A stretch of DNA of 64,000 nucleotides from Kutzneria kofuensis (GTDB lineage: Bacteria; Actinomycetota; Actinomycetes; Mycobacteriales; Pseudonocardiaceae): contig NZ_JACHIR010000002.1 in NCBI RefSeq assembly GCF_014203355.1, positions 496,001-560,000 on the forward strand, read 5' to 3'. The notes beneath the pieces are model-generated. The model made no database searches and was not told where the DNA came from. It worked only from the letters and a program-made list of their open reading frames with translations. The translations under genes and the position numbers were made by a program. Of this stretch, positions 38,850 to 48,642 are shown piece by piece (the stretch's first letter is position 1; every line of letters starts with the position of its first letter).

Positions 38850-39854
38850 ATGCGAGTCGTGGTGGTCGGCGGTTCCGGCAACATCGGAACCGCCTTGCTG
38901 CGCGCGATGGCCGGGACATTCGACTTCGACATGGTCGGTGTCTCCCGCCGGGCGCCGGCGTCTGACGTCCCCTGGCACGAGATCGACATCTCCCGGGCCG
39001 ACTCCGACGTGTTGCTGCGCGCGGCCTTCGAGACCGCCGACGCCGTCGTGCACCTGGCCTGGCTTCTCCAGCCCAGCCGGAACATCCCGCTGCTGGCCCG
39101 GACCAATGTGGACGGTAGCCGCCGGGTCTTCGACGCCGCCGTCGCGTCCGGCGTGCGGCACCTGGTGTACCTGTCCTCGGTCGGCGCCTACTCCCCCGGC
39201 CCGGAGGATCGGGCCGTCGACGAGTCGTGGCCGACCGACGGCGTCCCGTCCTCGTCCTACAGCACGCAGAAAGCGGCTGTGGAACGGATGCTCGACCTCG
39301 TGGTGGCCGGTGACCCGGACATGACGGTCACTCGGTTCCGTCCGGGCCTGGTGCTGCAACACGCCGCCGCCAGCGAGATCCAGCGCTACTTCATCGGCGG
39401 TCTCGCGCCGACGGCCGTGTTCGACCTCGCCGCCCGGGCCAAGCTGCGGCTGCTGCCGCTGCCGAGCGACCTCAAGCTCCAGTTCGTGCACGCGGACGAC
39501 GTCGCCGACGCCATCGTGCGGGCGTTGCGGGGCACCGTCTCCGGCGCGATCAACCTCGCCGCCTCGCCGCCGCTCACGGCGCGCAAGCTGGCCCGGCTGA
39601 CCGGCGCCGTGCACATCCCCATGCCGGCCGGTGCCCTCCGCGCGCTCGCCGCGACGAGTTGGCGGCTGCGGCTGCAGCCGACCGAGCCGGGCTGGCTCGA
39701 CCTCGCCATGTCGGTGCCGGAGATGGACACCAGGCGGGCGCTCAACGAGCTCGGCTGGCTGCCGAAGCACTCCGCCCAGGAAGCAGTCACCGCATTGCTG
39801 CGGGGACTGGCGGAGGGAGCCGGCGCACCGACTCCCCCGCTCGTACCGCGCTAG
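38850..39854 (+). CDS. NAD-dependent epimerase/dehydratase (extended SDR)
   Basis: A 334-residue extended SDR. Cofactor motif VVVGGSGNIGTALLRAM, followed by the DADAVVHLAW-type block (TADAVVHLAWLLQPS) and the catalytic YxxxK in SYSTQKAAVERML, with Ser/Thr in YLSSVGAYSPG. Substrate is not determinable from sequence; relatives act on nucleotide sugars, steroids or quinones. Third gene of the flavodoxin operon. Confidence 0.87.
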   Translation: MRVVVVGGSGNIGTALLRAMAGTFDFDMVGVSRRAPASDVPWHEIDISRADSDVLLRAAFETADAVVHLAWLLQPSRNIPLLARTNVDGSRRVFDAAVASGVRHLVYLSSVGAYSPGPEDRAVDESWPTDGVPSSSYSTQKAAVERMLDLVVAGDPDMTVTRFRPGLVLQHAAASEIQRYFIGGLAPTAVFDLAARAKLRLLPLPSDLKLQFVHADDVADAIVRALRGTVSGAINLAASPPLTARKLARLTGAVHIPMPAGALRALAATSWRLRLQPTEPGWLDLAMSVPEMDTRRALNELGWLPKHSAQEAVTALLRGLAEGAGAPTPPLVPR

Positions 39855-39858
39855 CTCC

Positions 39859-40338
39859 TCAGGCCCGGGGCCGCGGCCGGGGCTCGCCCAGCGTCGGCTC
39901 GGCCTGGGGCTGCGGCGCCATCCCGGCCGACGGGTCGTTGGTCACCGCGTACCCGTTCGGGTGCTCCCGCTCGTGCCGGAGCTCCCGCACCTGCGCGTCG
40001 AAGCCGGAGACGACCTCCTCCTGCTTGCGCCGGGTGAGCATGCGCAGCGCCACCGCGTACGCGACGGCCACCATGATCAGCAGCAGGCCGATGCGCACCA
40101 GGAACACCTGGTTCTGGTCGCCGCCGAACGGAATCGCCGCGAGCAGCGCGAGCAGTCCCAGCGTCACCAGGTGGAACAGCATCGACACCAGCATCGCGAC
40201 CGAGCCGGCGGACTCGCGCTCCCGCGGGGCGACGTTCGCGCCGGCCAGGTAACGCTTCCCGCTGAAGGCGAGCAGCCGTCCCACGATGACGATGGCGATG
40301 ACGCCGGCGACCAGGTAGTACACCGTTCCGGTGTCCAC
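39859..40338 (-). CDS. Small membrane protein with cytoplasmic tail
   Basis: A 159-residue protein with three or four hydrophobic helices (VYYLVAGVIAIVIVGRLLAF, VAMLVSMLFHLVTLGLLALL, VRIGLLLIMVAVAYAVAL) and a hydrophilic tail (QPQAEPTLGEPRPRPRA). I do not recognise the family. Start chosen as GTG 40338, which has GAGGAGAG at proper distance; GTG 40347 is an alternative. SigB-like promoter at 40371-40396. Confidence 0.65.
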   Translation of the reverse strand: MDTGTVYYLVAGVIAIVIVGRLLAFSGKRYLAGANVAPRERESAGSVAMLVSMLFHLVTLGLLALLAAIPFGGDQNQVFLVRIGLLLIMVAVAYAVALRMLTRRKQEEVVSGFDAQVRELRHEREHPNGYAVTNDPSAGMAPQPQAEPTLGEPRPRPRA

Positions 40339-40370
40339 GAGAACCACCTCTCCTCAGGGTTGACACCGGA

Positions 40371-40396
40371 ATACCCCGACACGCCGAAGCCGAATC
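40371..40396 (-). promoter_or_regulatory. SigB/SigF-like promoter for the 40338 gene
   Basis: On the minus strand: GATT, 16 nt, GGGTAT. The -35-like part overlaps the stop of the Pit gene. Confidence 0.5.
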
Positions 40397-41384
40397 ACCC
40401 GAGCACGAGGCTCGCCGGCCAGTACACGACCGCCGCGACGACGGCGGCGGCCGGCAGGGTCAGCACCCAGCCGGTGACGATGTCCCCGGCGATGCCCCAG
40501 CGCACGGCCGACGGCCGCCGGGTCGCGCCGACGCCCATGATCGCCGTGGTGATCACGTGCGTGGTGGAGATCGGGGCTGCCCAGGCGAAGGCCGTCACGT
40601 ACAGCACGGCCGCGCCGGACAGCTCGGCCGCGAAGCCGTGCGGCGGCGTCATCGGGAACACGCGGCGGCCGAGGGTCCGCATCACCCGCAGGCCACCGGA
40701 GTAGCTGCCGGCCGCCATCGCTCCGGCGCACGACAGCACCACCCACAGCGGCACACCGCTGCCGTGATAGACGCCCGTCACGGCCAACGCCAGCACGATC
40801 ACGCCCATCGACTTCTGGGCGTCCTGGAGCCCGTGACCGAGCGCGAGAGCCGCCGCGGACACGATCTGCGCGTGCCGGAACCCCCGCCGGACCCGATGCG
40901 CGTTGCCGCGCCGGAACGCCCAGAGCACGCCGGTCATCACCAGGTAGCCGAGCACCAGCCCGACCAGCGGTGAGACGACCATCGGGATGATCACCTTGTC
41001 CACGACGCCGGCCCAGTGCACCTGGCTCGCCGACGCGATCGCCGCGCCGACCAGGCCGCCGATCAGGGCGTGCGACGAGGAGGACGGCAGCCCGAAATAC
41101 CAGGTCGCGATGTTCCACACGATCGCGCCGACGACCGCCGCGAGCACCACCGCGAGACCGGTCCCGCCGTTCGGCGGCGCGATCACCCCGTCCGCGACGG
41201 TCACGGCCACACCTGTCGACAGCAGCGCGCCGATGAGGTTCATGGCCGCGCCCATCGCCAGCGCCCACCGCAGCGGCAGGGCGCGTGTGGACACCGCCGT
41301 GGCGACGGCGTTGGCCGCGTCATGAAAGCCGTTCGTGTAGTTGAACACCAGTGCGAGGGCGATCACCACCCAGAGGCCGAGCAC
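40395..41384 (-). CDS. Inorganic phosphate transporter (PiT family)
   Basis: A 329-residue permease of the PiT family, taking up phosphate (usually as metal-phosphate) with protons or sodium. Both inverted-repeat signatures are visible: FNYTNGFHDAANAVAT near the N terminus and GHGLQDAQKSMGVI in the second half. The GTG at 41384 lies 3 nt after the DUF47 stop. Third gene of a BrkB-DUF47-PiT operon. Confidence 0.92.
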   Translation of the reverse strand: MLGLWVVIALALVFNYTNGFHDAANAVATAVSTRALPLRWALAMGAAMNLIGALLSTGVAVTVADGVIAPPNGGTGLAVVLAAVVGAIVWNIATWYFGLPSSSSHALIGGLVGAAIASASQVHWAGVVDKVIIPMVVSPLVGLVLGYLVMTGVLWAFRRGNAHRVRRGFRHAQIVSAAALALGHGLQDAQKSMGVIVLALAVTGVYHGSGVPLWVVLSCAGAMAAGSYSGGLRVMRTLGRRVFPMTPPHGFAAELSGAAVLYVTAFAWAAPISTTHVITTAIMGVGATRRPSAVRWGIAGDIVTGWVLTLPAAAVVAAVVYWPASLVLG

Positions 41385-41387
41385 CCG

Positions 41388-42008
41388 TCAGCTCTCCTTG
41401 ACGGCGATCGTGTGCATGACGTCGGCGGCGTGCTCGAAGGCGTCCGCCGCCTCCTCAAGGCCGTCCACGATGTCCTTGAGCTTCATCACGGTCAGCGGCT
41501 CGTACTCGCCGCTGAACAGCAGGCTGAGCAGCCGCCGGTGGGTCTGGTCGGCGTCGTTCTCCACCTGGCTGATCTGCTGCCAGTACGGCACGAGGTCCTT
41601 GGGGGTGCGCAGCTTCGGCATCGCCGCGACCGTCAGCTCCGCCGCCTTCATCAGCTGCTGGACCTGCTCGAACACGCCGTCCGGGAACCGCTCGCAGCCA
41701 TAGAGCGTGGCCAGGTCGACGACCTCGTCCACGTAGTCCACGACGTCGTCCAGCCGGACCGCCAGCCGGTAGATGTCCTCGCGGTCGAACGGCGTCACGA
41801 AGGTGACGTCGATCAGCTCGATGATCGCGTGCGTGTGGTCGTCGCCGACGTGTTCCAGCCGGCGCATCTCCTCGGCGATCGGTGGCCGCGCGGCGGCGTC
41901 GGCGCGCACGAACCGGTCGAGCACGGCCACCGCGTCGGCGATGTTGGCCGCGACCGCGGTCAGCAGGTCGTAGAACCGGGCGTCCCGCGGTGCGGGTCGA
42001 AGCCTCAC
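41388..42008 (-). CDS. DUF47/PhoU-like phosphate transport regulator
   Basis: A 206-residue helical protein of the DUF47 (PhoU-like) family: RFYDLLTAVAANIADAV, GDDHTHAIIELIDVTFVTPFDRED and the DDVVDYVDEV acidic helix which binds metal clusters in PhoU proteins. It usually controls the adjacent PiT transporter. GTG at 42008 overlaps the BrkB stop by 4 nt. Confidence 0.9.
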   Translation of the reverse strand: MRLRPAPRDARFYDLLTAVAANIADAVAVLDRFVRADAAARPPIAEEMRRLEHVGDDHTHAIIELIDVTFVTPFDREDIYRLAVRLDDVVDYVDEVVDLATLYGCERFPDGVFEQVQQLMKAAELTVAAMPKLRTPKDLVPYWQQISQVENDADQTHRRLLSLLFSGEYEPLTVMKLKDIVDGLEEAADAFEHAADVMHTIAVKES

Positions 42009-42934
42009 TCGTCGGCCTCCCTGGGGGCGAGGAACGGCTCTTCGTCGGCCGGCTCGCCGGCGGCGAGCTGCCGGCCGCGGGCGAGTTCGGCGTCGAACGC
42101 GGCGCCCAGCAGCACCGCAAGATTACTGATCCAGAGCCAGACCAGGAAGACGATCACTCCGGCGAGGGAACCGTAGGTCTTGTTGTACGAGGCGAAGTTG
42201 GCGACGTAGATCGCGAAGCCGACCGAGGCGACCAGCCACAGCAGCACCGCCAGCACGCTGCCGGCGGTCAGCCAGAGGAACCGCGGCTTGGGCTGGCGGA
42301 CGTTGGGCGCGGCCCAGTACAGCAGGCAGATCGCCAGGCTGACCAGGATGACGATCACCGGCCACTTGGCGATGCCCCAGATCAGCAGCCCGGTGGACCC
42401 GATGCCGATCCACTGTCCAACCTGGTCGGCGACCGGCCCCGACACCGCCAGCCCGAACGCCGACGCCGCCAGCATCACCATCATGGCCAGCGTCAGCCCG
42501 AGCTGCAGCGGCACCGTCTTCCACAGCGGACGCCCCTCGGCCACGCCGTAGACGGCGTTGTTGGCCCGGATGAAGCCGCCGATGTAGCCGCTGGCCGCCC
42601 ACAACGCGCCGAGCACACCGATCACCGCCAGCGGCCCGGCTCCCGTGTGCGCGTTCTGGATGGCGCCGACCAGAAGATCCCGCCCCTGGCCGATCTGCAC
42701 GGTGTTGATGCTGTCGACGAGCATCTTGGTCGCGTCGGACCCGAGCAGGCCGACCGCCGCCGTCACCACGATCAGACCGGGGAACACCGACAGCACCGCG
42801 TAGTACGTCAGCGACGCCGCCCAGTCCATCAGGTGGTTGTCCTGGATCGCCTTCACGGTGCGTTTCAGCGCCGCCCACCACGAGTCGGCCGGCAGGTCGA
42901 TCGGTGTGCCGGGCGCGTCCGATTCCGTCGCCAT
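42005..42934 (-). CDS. YihY/BrkB family membrane protein
   Basis: A 309-residue membrane protein with six helices of the YihY/BrkB (UPF0761) family: DWAASLTYYAVLSVFPGLIV near the N terminus and GVIVFLVWLWISNLAVLLGA near the C terminus are family blocks. The function is uncertain (once called RNase BN). Start ATG 42934 chosen at family length; the frame continues upstream only through the coiled-coil gene. It leads the operon with DUF47 and PiT. Confidence 0.88.
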   Translation of the reverse strand: MATESDAPGTPIDLPADSWWAALKRTVKAIQDNHLMDWAASLTYYAVLSVFPGLIVVTAAVGLLGSDATKMLVDSINTVQIGQGRDLLVGAIQNAHTGAGPLAVIGVLGALWAASGYIGGFIRANNAVYGVAEGRPLWKTVPLQLGLTLAMMVMLAASAFGLAVSGPVADQVGQWIGIGSTGLLIWGIAKWPVIVILVSLAICLLYWAAPNVRQPKPRFLWLTAGSVLAVLLWLVASVGFAIYVANFASYNKTYGSLAGVIVFLVWLWISNLAVLLGAAFDAELARGRQLAAGEPADEEPFLAPREADE

Positions 42935-42968
42935 GGCCCCCGACTTCCCCCGGGCAAAGCGGGCGAAA

Positions 42969-43688
42969 CTACGAACCCCGCAGCCGCTGGGCCGCCTCGC
43001 GCAGCGCCTTGGCCCGCCGCTGGGCCTCGCGCCGCGCCTGTCCGACGGCCGCGTCGGCGTCGTCACGGGCCGAGCGGGCGTCGGCCAGTTCGGCCTGGAG
43101 CCGGTCCACCTCCTCGGTGCGCGACCGCAGTTCCTCCTCCGCCGCCTCCAGTGCCCGCTGGGCCTCCGCCTCCGCGGCCTCCGCCTCGTCGTAGGCCCGC
43201 TGCCGCTCCTTGTCACGCTTGGTGTCGCGCTTGGGGACCTCCGCGCCGGGCATGGGCATCGCGGCGTCGAAGCCCCAGCCGCCGCCCTCCGGCGCGGTCA
43301 CGACCCGCCCGGCGAGCAGGTCCTCGGCGGCCGCCGGGTCGGTGTACGACCGTTCCAGCAGGTCCCGCAGCCCGGGGTTGGCGTCCGACACCCGCCCGAC
43401 GAGCTTGTCCAGCACCTCGTTCCGCCGCCGGGACAGCTCCCGCAGCTCCGGTCCGTTCAGCGTCTCCTGAGCGCCCCGCATCTTCTTGCCGAGGTCCACC
43501 AGCGCGGCGACGTCCTTGGGGTGCTTGCGGGCGAGCTGGTTGGCCTGCCAGGCGGCGACGGTCGGCTTGCGCAGCTTCCGGACCCGCTCAGCGATCCCGG
43601 GCTCGGCCTTGGCCAGCTTGTCGCGTTCGGCGATGAACCGTTCCCGGGGCAGTCCGTAGAGCCGGTCGACCGCCGCCCCGAGGTCCAT
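42969..43688 (-). CDS. Hypothetical coiled-coil protein
   Basis: A 239-residue protein. The N-terminal ~75 residues form a conserved helical domain (DRLYGLPRERFIAERDKLAK, then TVAAWQANQLARKHPKDV) known from actinobacterial hypothetical proteins; the C-terminal ~80 residues are a long charged coiled coil (ERQRAYDEAEAAEAEAQRAL onward, ending RRAKALREAAQRLRG). No enzymatic motif. Possibly structural or nucleic-acid associated. 35 nt upstream of BrkB on the same strand. Confidence 0.7.
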   Translation of the reverse strand: MDLGAAVDRLYGLPRERFIAERDKLAKAEPGIAERVRKLRKPTVAAWQANQLARKHPKDVAALVDLGKKMRGAQETLNGPELRELSRRRNEVLDKLVGRVSDANPGLRDLLERSYTDPAAAEDLLAGRVVTAPEGGGWGFDAAMPMPGAEVPKRDTKRDKERQRAYDEAEAAEAEAQRALEAAEEELRSRTEEVDRLQAELADARSARDDADAAVGQARREAQRRAKALREAAQRLRGS

Positions 43689-43712
43689 GCGGGTCAGGCT
43701 AGCCCGCCCGGC

Positions 43713-43738
43713 GGTTGCGCGCAGGTCAGGACGGGAAC
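43713..43738 (+). promoter_or_regulatory. Weak SigB-like promoter for the 43749 gene
   Basis: GGTT, 16 nt, GGGAAC, ending 10 nt before the ATG. Hexamer differs from consensus. Confidence 0.25.
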
Positions 43739-43748
43739 ACCTGGTCGC

Positions 43749-44231
43749 ATGGAGACCTTCCGGCACGAGCTCGCCATCTACCTCAACGACCATCTCGCCG
43801 GCGCGACCGGCGGCGTCGAACTCGCCAACCGCATCGCCCACGAGCACGACGACGCCGAACTCGCCGGGCTGGCCCGGGACGTCGAGGCCGACCGGGACAG
43901 CCTGCTGCGCATCATGGCGGCGCTCGGCGTGCCGCAGGACCACATCAAGGTGGCCGGCGGCTGGCTGGGCGAGAAGCTGGGTCGGCTCAAGTTGAACGGG
44001 CACCTGTTCAGCCGGTCGCCGCTGAGCTACGTCATCGAGCTGGAGGCGATGCGGCTGGGCGTGGACGGCAAGGCGGCCGGCTGGCAGACCCTGCGCTGCC
44101 TGGCCGAGCACGACGACCGTCTCGACCGGACGCACCTCGACGAGCTGCTGGCCCGAGCCGAGGCGCAGAAGGAAACGCTGGAGACCCTGCGCCGCAGGGC
44201 CGCCGAGACGGTGTTCGTCAAGCCCAGTTGA
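43749..44231 (+). CDS. Hypothetical helical (ferritin-like) protein
   Basis: A 160-residue all-helical protein beginning METFRHELAIYLNDHLAGAT, with a bundle-like pattern (ELANRIAHEHDDAELAGLA, SYVIELEAMRLGVDGKAAGW, LDELLARAEAQKETLETLR). His and Glu residues recur, but I do not see a full diiron ExxH pair set, so ferritin-like is only a suggestion. Families of this type occur near stress genes in actinobacteria. Function unknown. Confidence 0.65.
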   Translation: METFRHELAIYLNDHLAGATGGVELANRIAHEHDDAELAGLARDVEADRDSLLRIMAALGVPQDHIKVAGGWLGEKLGRLKLNGHLFSRSPLSYVIELEAMRLGVDGKAAGWQTLRCLAEHDDRLDRTHLDELLARAEAQKETLETLRRRAAETVFVKPS

Positions 44232-44263
44232 CCGGTCACTTGACCGGAACAGGTCGCGCCGCC

Positions 44264-44288
44264 GGTTGTTTGCCCCCCGCCCGGGTAT
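44264..44288 (+). promoter_or_regulatory. SigB/SigF-like promoter for the DUF6292 gene
   Basis: GGTT, 15 nt, GGGTAT, ending 33 nt before the ATG at 44322. Confidence 0.5.
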
Positions 44289-44321
44289 TTGGCTGTGGCT
44301 ACCAAGGCGGTGACGAGCGTG

Positions 44322-44657
44322 ATGGAACTGGATTTTGACGACTCTGCCTTACGGAACCTACGGGCCTACGTCCAACGCGTGAGCTCGGCGATGGGGTCGC
44401 GCTGCGACTGCGCGTGCGTGCTGACGGAGCGGCCGGTCAGCGTCTACCTGGCCATCGACGGCCACCTGAGCGGGTACCCGGACCGCGACGCCGCGCTGCT
44501 GTGGGACGAGGAGCGCGGCTGGTCGGCGGCCGTGGAGACCTACAGCGGCGAGGACCTGCTCGTCATCGCCGACATGGACGCGGAGATCTGGCCGGAACCG
44601 TCCCGTGTGGCCGCGTGGGCGACGGGGCTGCTGGACGGCGTGCACGCCCGGATTTGA
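44322..44657 (+). CDS. DUF6292-family protein
   Basis: A 111-residue protein whose pattern (LRAYVQRVSSAMG, VYLAIDGHLSGYPDRDAALL, WDEERGWSAAVET, GEDLLVIADM) matches the actinobacterial DUF6292 group, small soluble proteins of unknown role. It contains a Cys-rich short piece (SRCDCACVL). Upstream in-frame GTG codons at 44310 and 44319 are alternative starts. Confidence 0.75.
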   Translation: MELDFDDSALRNLRAYVQRVSSAMGSRCDCACVLTERPVSVYLAIDGHLSGYPDRDAALLWDEERGWSAAVETYSGEDLLVIADMDAEIWPEPSRVAAWATGLLDGVHARI

Positions 44658-44675
44658 AACCTCGCGGGTGGGTAC
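44651..44675 (+). promoter_or_regulatory. SigB/SigF-like promoter for the TPP-enzyme/ctaD operon
   Basis: GATT, 15 nt, GGGTAC, overlapping the DUF6292 stop and ending 39 nt before the ATG at 44715. Confidence 0.55.
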
Positions 44676-44714
44676 CCGGCTGTCGAACACCGGCAGCTCA
44701 CGCGAGGAGGAATC

Positions 44715-46508
44715 ATGGCCGAGACCGTCGGCGACTACCTGCTGGGACGGCTGCGTGACTGGCAGGTGGACCAGGTCTTCGCCTATCCCGGGGACGGCAT
44801 CAACGGCATCGTCGCCGCCTTCGGCAAGGCCGACGACGCACCGCGCTTCATCCAGGCCCGCCACGAGGAGATGGCGGCGTTCCAGGCCGTCGGCTACGCC
44901 AAGTTCAGCGGCAAGGTCGGCGTGTGCATGGCCACTTCCGGCCCCGGCGCGATCCACCTGCTCAACGGCCTCTACGACGCCAAGCTCGACCACGTCCCGG
45001 TGGTCGCGATCGTCGGGCAGACCGCGCGCAGCGCGATGGGCGCCAGCTACCAGCAGGAGGTCGACCTGCAGGCGCTGTTCAAGGACGTGGCCAGCGCGTA
45101 CCTGGTCGAGGTGAACGTGCCCGAGCAGCTGCCCAACGCGCTGGACCGGGCCATCCGCGTCGCCGAGGCGGAGCGCGCGCCGACCGCCCTGATCATCCCC
45201 AGCGACCTGCAGGAGCAGCCGTACTCGCCGCCCGAGCACACGTTCAAGCAGTCCCCGTCCAGCCCGCCGAGCCACCCGCACACCGTGATGGTCCCGGACG
45301 CCGACGAGATCGAGCGCGCGGCCGAGGTGATCAACTCCGGCTCGAAGCTGGCGATCCTGGTCGGCCAGGGCGCCCGCAACGCCGCCGACGAGGTCCGCCA
45401 GCTGGCCGAGCTCACCGGCGCGGGCGTGGCCAAGGCGTTGCTGGGCAAGGACGTCCTGCCCGACGATCTGTCCTATGTGACCGGTTCGATCGGATTGCTG
45501 GGCACGCGCCCGAGCTACGAGCTGATGACCGACTGCGACACGCTGCTGATCGTCGGCTCCAACTTCCCGTACTCCCAGTTCCTTCCGGAGTACGGCAAGG
45601 CCCGCGGCGTGCAGATCGACATCGACGGCAAGTTCATCGGCATGCGCTACCCCACCGAAGTCAACCTCGTCGGCGACGCTCGGGCGACGCTGGCGGCGCT
45701 GCTGCCGAAGATCCGGCGCAAGGAGGACCGGAAGTGGCGTGAGACCGTGGAGCGCAACGTCGCCCGCTGGTGGGAGACGATGGAGCGCGAGTCCATGGTG
45801 TCCGCCGACCCGATCAACCCGATGCGCATCACGTGGGAGCTGTCCTCGCGCATCCCGGACAACGCGATCGTCACCTCCGACTCCGGCTCCGCCGCCAACT
45901 GGTACGCCCGCACGCTGAGGATGCGCGGCAACATGCGCGGCTCGCTGTCCGGCACGTTGGCGACGATGGGCCCCGGTGTGCCGTACGCGATCGGCGCCAA
46001 GTTCGCGCATCCGGACCGGCCCGTCATCGCGCTCGTCGGCGACGGCGCGATGCAGATGAACGGCCTGGCCGAGCTGATCACCATCCAGCGCTACTACGAC
46101 CGCTGGACCGACCCGCGTTGCGTGATCTGCGTGCTGCACAACAACGACCTCAACCAGGTCACGTGGGAGCTGCGCGCGATGGGCGGCGCGCCCAAGTTCG
46201 AGGAGTCGCAGGTGCTGCCGGACGTCGACTACGCCGGCATCGCCCGTTCCCTCGGCCTGGGCGGCATCACGGTCACGGAACCGGACCGGCTCGGCGCGGC
46301 CTGGGACGAGGCGCTGGCCGCGGACCGGCCGGTGCTGCTCGACGTGCACTGCGACCCGAACGTGCCGCCGATCCCGCCGCACGCCACCTTCGAGCAGGTG
46401 AAGGCGGCCGCGGAGTCCGTGCTCAAGGGCGACCCGGACGCGTTCAGCCTGGTCACCCAGGGCATCAAGACCAAGCTGCAGGAATTCGTGCCAGGCAGCC
46501 GACGGTGA
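44715..46508 (+). CDS. ThDP-dependent enzyme, pyruvate oxidase/PoxB-like
   Basis: A 597-residue thiamine-diphosphate enzyme of the pyruvate oxidase / acetolactate synthase superfamily. The catalytic Glu is in [20 protein letters not shown]; the ThDP-Mg motif is [16 protein letters not shown] with the NN motif in [26 protein letters not shown] precedes it. The size and lack of an AHAS regulatory subunit next door favour PoxB-like pyruvate:quinone oxidoreductase activity giving acetate and CO2. It overlaps ctaD by 4 nt (GTGA), linking it to respiration. RBS CGAGGAGGAATC. Confidence 0.85.
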   Translation: MAETVGDYLLGRLRDWQVDQVFAYPGDGINGIVAAFGKADDAPRFIQARHEEMAAFQAVGYAKFSGKVGVCMATSGPGAIHLLNGLYDAKLDHVPVVAIVGQTARSAMGASYQQEVDLQALFKDVASAYLVEVNVPEQLPNALDRAIRVAEAERAPTALIIPSDLQEQPYSPPEHTFKQSPSSPPSHPHTVMVPDADEIERAAEVINSGSKLAILVGQGARNAADEVRQLAELTGAGVAKALLGKDVLPDDLSYVTGSIGLLGTRPSYELMTDCDTLLIVGSNFPYSQFLPEYGKARGVQIDIDGKFIGMRYPTEVNLVGDARATLAALLPKIRRKEDRKWRETVERNVARWWETMERESMVSADPINPMRITWELSSRIPDNAIVTSDSGSAANWYARTLRMRGNMRGSLSGTLATMGPGVPYAIGAKFAHPDRPVIALVGDGAMQMNGLAELITIQRYYDRWTDPRCVICVLHNNDLNQVTWELRAMGGAPKFEESQVLPDVDYAGIARSLGLGGITVTEPDRLGAAWDEALAADRPVLLDVHCDPNVPPIPPHATFEQVKAAAESVLKGDPDAFSLVTQGIKTKLQEFVPGSRR

Positions 46509-48178
46509 CAACTCATTCTGGGACCACGACTCGACCACCGGCCCTGGAGCTGCCGCCGGTCCACGCCCGGCGGCAGCCCAAGGGCAGCGTCCTGGAGGAG
46601 ACGCTGTTCACCACCGATCACAAACGGATCGGGATGATGTACCTGGTCACCACGTTCGGGTTCTTCCTCGTCGGCGGTGTGCTGGCGCTGCTGATGCGGA
46701 CCGAGCTGGCCCAGCCCGGACTGCAGTTCCTGTCGCAGGAGCAGTACAACCAGCTGTTCACCATGCACGGCACCATCATGCTGCTGCTGTACGCGACGCC
46801 GAACGTGTTCGCCTTCGCCAACCTGGTGCTGCCGCTGCAGATCGGCGCCCCGGACGTGGCCTTCCCCCGGCTCAACGCCCTCTCCTACTGGCTCTACCTG
46901 TTCGGCGGCCTGATCGTCCTCTCCGGCTTCGTCACGCCCGGCGGGGCCGCCGACTTCGGCTGGTTCGCCTACGCCCCGCTCAACGAACTCGCGCACTCCC
47001 CCGGCGTCGGCGGCAACCTCTGGGCCGCCGGCCTGATCGTGTCCGGCCTGAGCACCATCCTCGGCGCCGTCAACATGATCACCACCGTCGTGTGCCTGCG
47101 GGCCCCGGGCATGACCATGTTCCGGATGCCCATCTTCACCTGGAACATCCTGTTCACCTCGTTCCTCGTGCTGGCCGCGTTCCCGATCCTGACCGCCGCC
47201 CTGTTCGGCCTGCTGGCCGACCGCACGCTCGGCGCGCACGTGTTCGACCCGCACAACGGCGGCGCGATCCTGTGGCAGCACCTGTTCTGGTTCTTCGGCC
47301 ACCCCGAGGTCTACATCGTCGCGCTGCCCTACTTCGGCATCGTCACGGAGATCTTCCCCGTGTTCAGCCGAAAACCCTGCTTCGGCTACAAGGGCCTGGT
47401 CTACGCCACCATCGCCATCGCCGGGCTGTCCATGACCGTGTGGGCCCACCACATGTTCGCCACCGGCGCCGTGCTGCTGCCGTTCTTCTCGTTCACCAGC
47501 TTCCTCATCGCGGTGCCGACCGGCATCAAGTTCTTCAACTGGATCGGCACCATGTGGAAGGGGCAGCTGACCTTCGAGACGCCGATGCTGTTCGCCATCG
47601 GCTTCCTGCTGACGTTCCTGTTCGGCGGGCTGGCCGGGGTCGTCCTGGCCTCGCCGCCGCTGGACTTCCACGTCACCGACACCTACTTCGTGATCGCCCA
47701 CCTGCACTACGTGCTGTTCGGCACGATCGTGTTCTCCACCTTCGCCGGCACCTACTTCTGGTTCCCCAAGATCACCGGCCGGATGATGGACGAGCGGCTG
47801 GGCAAGCTGCACTTCTGGACGACGTTCATCGGCTTCCACACGACATTCCTGGTGCAGCACTGGCTCGGCGCCGAGGGCATGCCCCGCCGCTACGCCGACT
47901 ACCTCGGCAGCGACGGCTTCACGGTGCTGAACTCGATCTCCACCGTCGGCGCGTACATCCTGGGCCTGTCCATACTCCCGTTCCTGTGGAACGTCTTGCG
48001 CAGCTACCGCTACGGCGAGATCGTGCACGTGGACGACCCGTGGGGCTTCGGCAACTCCCTGGAGTGGGCGACGTCCTGCCCGCCGCCGCGGCACAACTTC
48101 CACTCGCTGCCCCGGATCCGTTCCGAGCGGCCGGCGTTCGACCTGCACTACCCGCACATCAAAGAGAGAACTACATGA
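46505..48178 (+). CDS. ctaD: Cytochrome c oxidase subunit I
   Basis: A 557-residue haem-copper oxidase subunit I with twelve helices. Ligands are intact: haem a His in [15 protein letters not shown], CuB His and cross-linked Tyr in [14 protein letters not shown] (with the D-channel Glu), the CuB His pair in [10 protein letters not shown], and the haem a3/a His pair in [13 protein letters not shown]-family type by HPEVY motif. Unusually, subunits II and III are not nearby; instead the gene lies between a PoxB-like enzyme and DUF6328, so it may be a stress-specific isoform that uses subunits encoded elsewhere. GTG start overlaps the preceding stop. Confidence 0.94.
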   Translation: MTTHSGTTTRPPALELPPVHARRQPKGSVLEETLFTTDHKRIGMMYLVTTFGFFLVGGVLALLMRTELAQPGLQFLSQEQYNQLFTMHGTIMLLLYATPNVFAFANLVLPLQIGAPDVAFPRLNALSYWLYLFGGLIVLSGFVTPGGAADFGWFAYAPLNELAHSPGVGGNLWAAGLIVSGLSTILGAVNMITTVVCLRAPGMTMFRMPIFTWNILFTSFLVLAAFPILTAALFGLLADRTLGAHVFDPHNGGAILWQHLFWFFGHPEVYIVALPYFGIVTEIFPVFSRKPCFGYKGLVYATIAIAGLSMTVWAHHMFATGAVLLPFFSFTSFLIAVPTGIKFFNWIGTMWKGQLTFETPMLFAIGFLLTFLFGGLAGVVLASPPLDFHVTDTYFVIAHLHYVLFGTIVFSTFAGTYFWFPKITGRMMDERLGKLHFWTTFIGFHTTFLVQHWLGAEGMPRRYADYLGSDGFTVLNSISTVGAYILGLSILPFLWNVLRSYRYGEIVHVDDPWGFGNSLEWATSCPPPRHNFHSLPRIRSERPAFDLHYPHIKERTT

Positions 48179-48642
48179 GCGGGCCGGAGCAGGACGAGCA
48201 CCAACGCCTGGCCCGCAACGTCGGTGAGCTGCTGCAGGAGCTGCGCGTCGCCCAGAACGGCGTGCAGGTCCTGTTCGGCTTCCTGCTGTCGGTGGTCTTC
48301 ACCGACACCTACCGCAAGGCCGGCGACTTCGTGCACGTCACCCACGTGGTCGTGGTGATCCTCACCGCGGCCTCGGCGGGTTTCCTGATCGCCCCGGCGG
48401 CCTGGCACCGGGTGCTGTTCCGGCGCGGCGCGCGCGAGGCGATCGTGGACCATGCCAGCCGGTTCGTGGTGATCGGGCTGGTCCTGCTGGCGATGGCGAT
48501 GGCGGGCACGGTGCTGCTGATCGGTTACGTCGTCTTCGGCGGGGTCGTCGGTGTCGTGCTCGGCGCGGGCATCGGGCTGCTCTTCGCCATGCTGTGGTTC
48601 GTCCGCCCCAGGTCGTTCGACGATCAGGAACGGTCGCGGTAG
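48175..48642 (+). CDS. DUF6328 membrane protein
   Basis: A 155-residue protein of the DUF6328 family: [20 protein letters not shown], then helices with [18 protein letters not shown], and a C-terminal helix pair. Four TM helices are expected. Function unknown. ATG overlaps the ctaD stop (ATGA), so it is translationally coupled; the 3' end overlaps the convergent SRPBCC gene. Confidence 0.85.
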   Translation: MSGPEQDEHQRLARNVGELLQELRVAQNGVQVLFGFLLSVVFTDTYRKAGDFVHVTHVVVVILTAASAGFLIAPAAWHRVLFRRGAREAIVDHASRFVVIGLVLLAMAMAGTVLLIGYVVFGGVVGVVLGAGIGLLFAMLWFVRPRSFDDQERSR

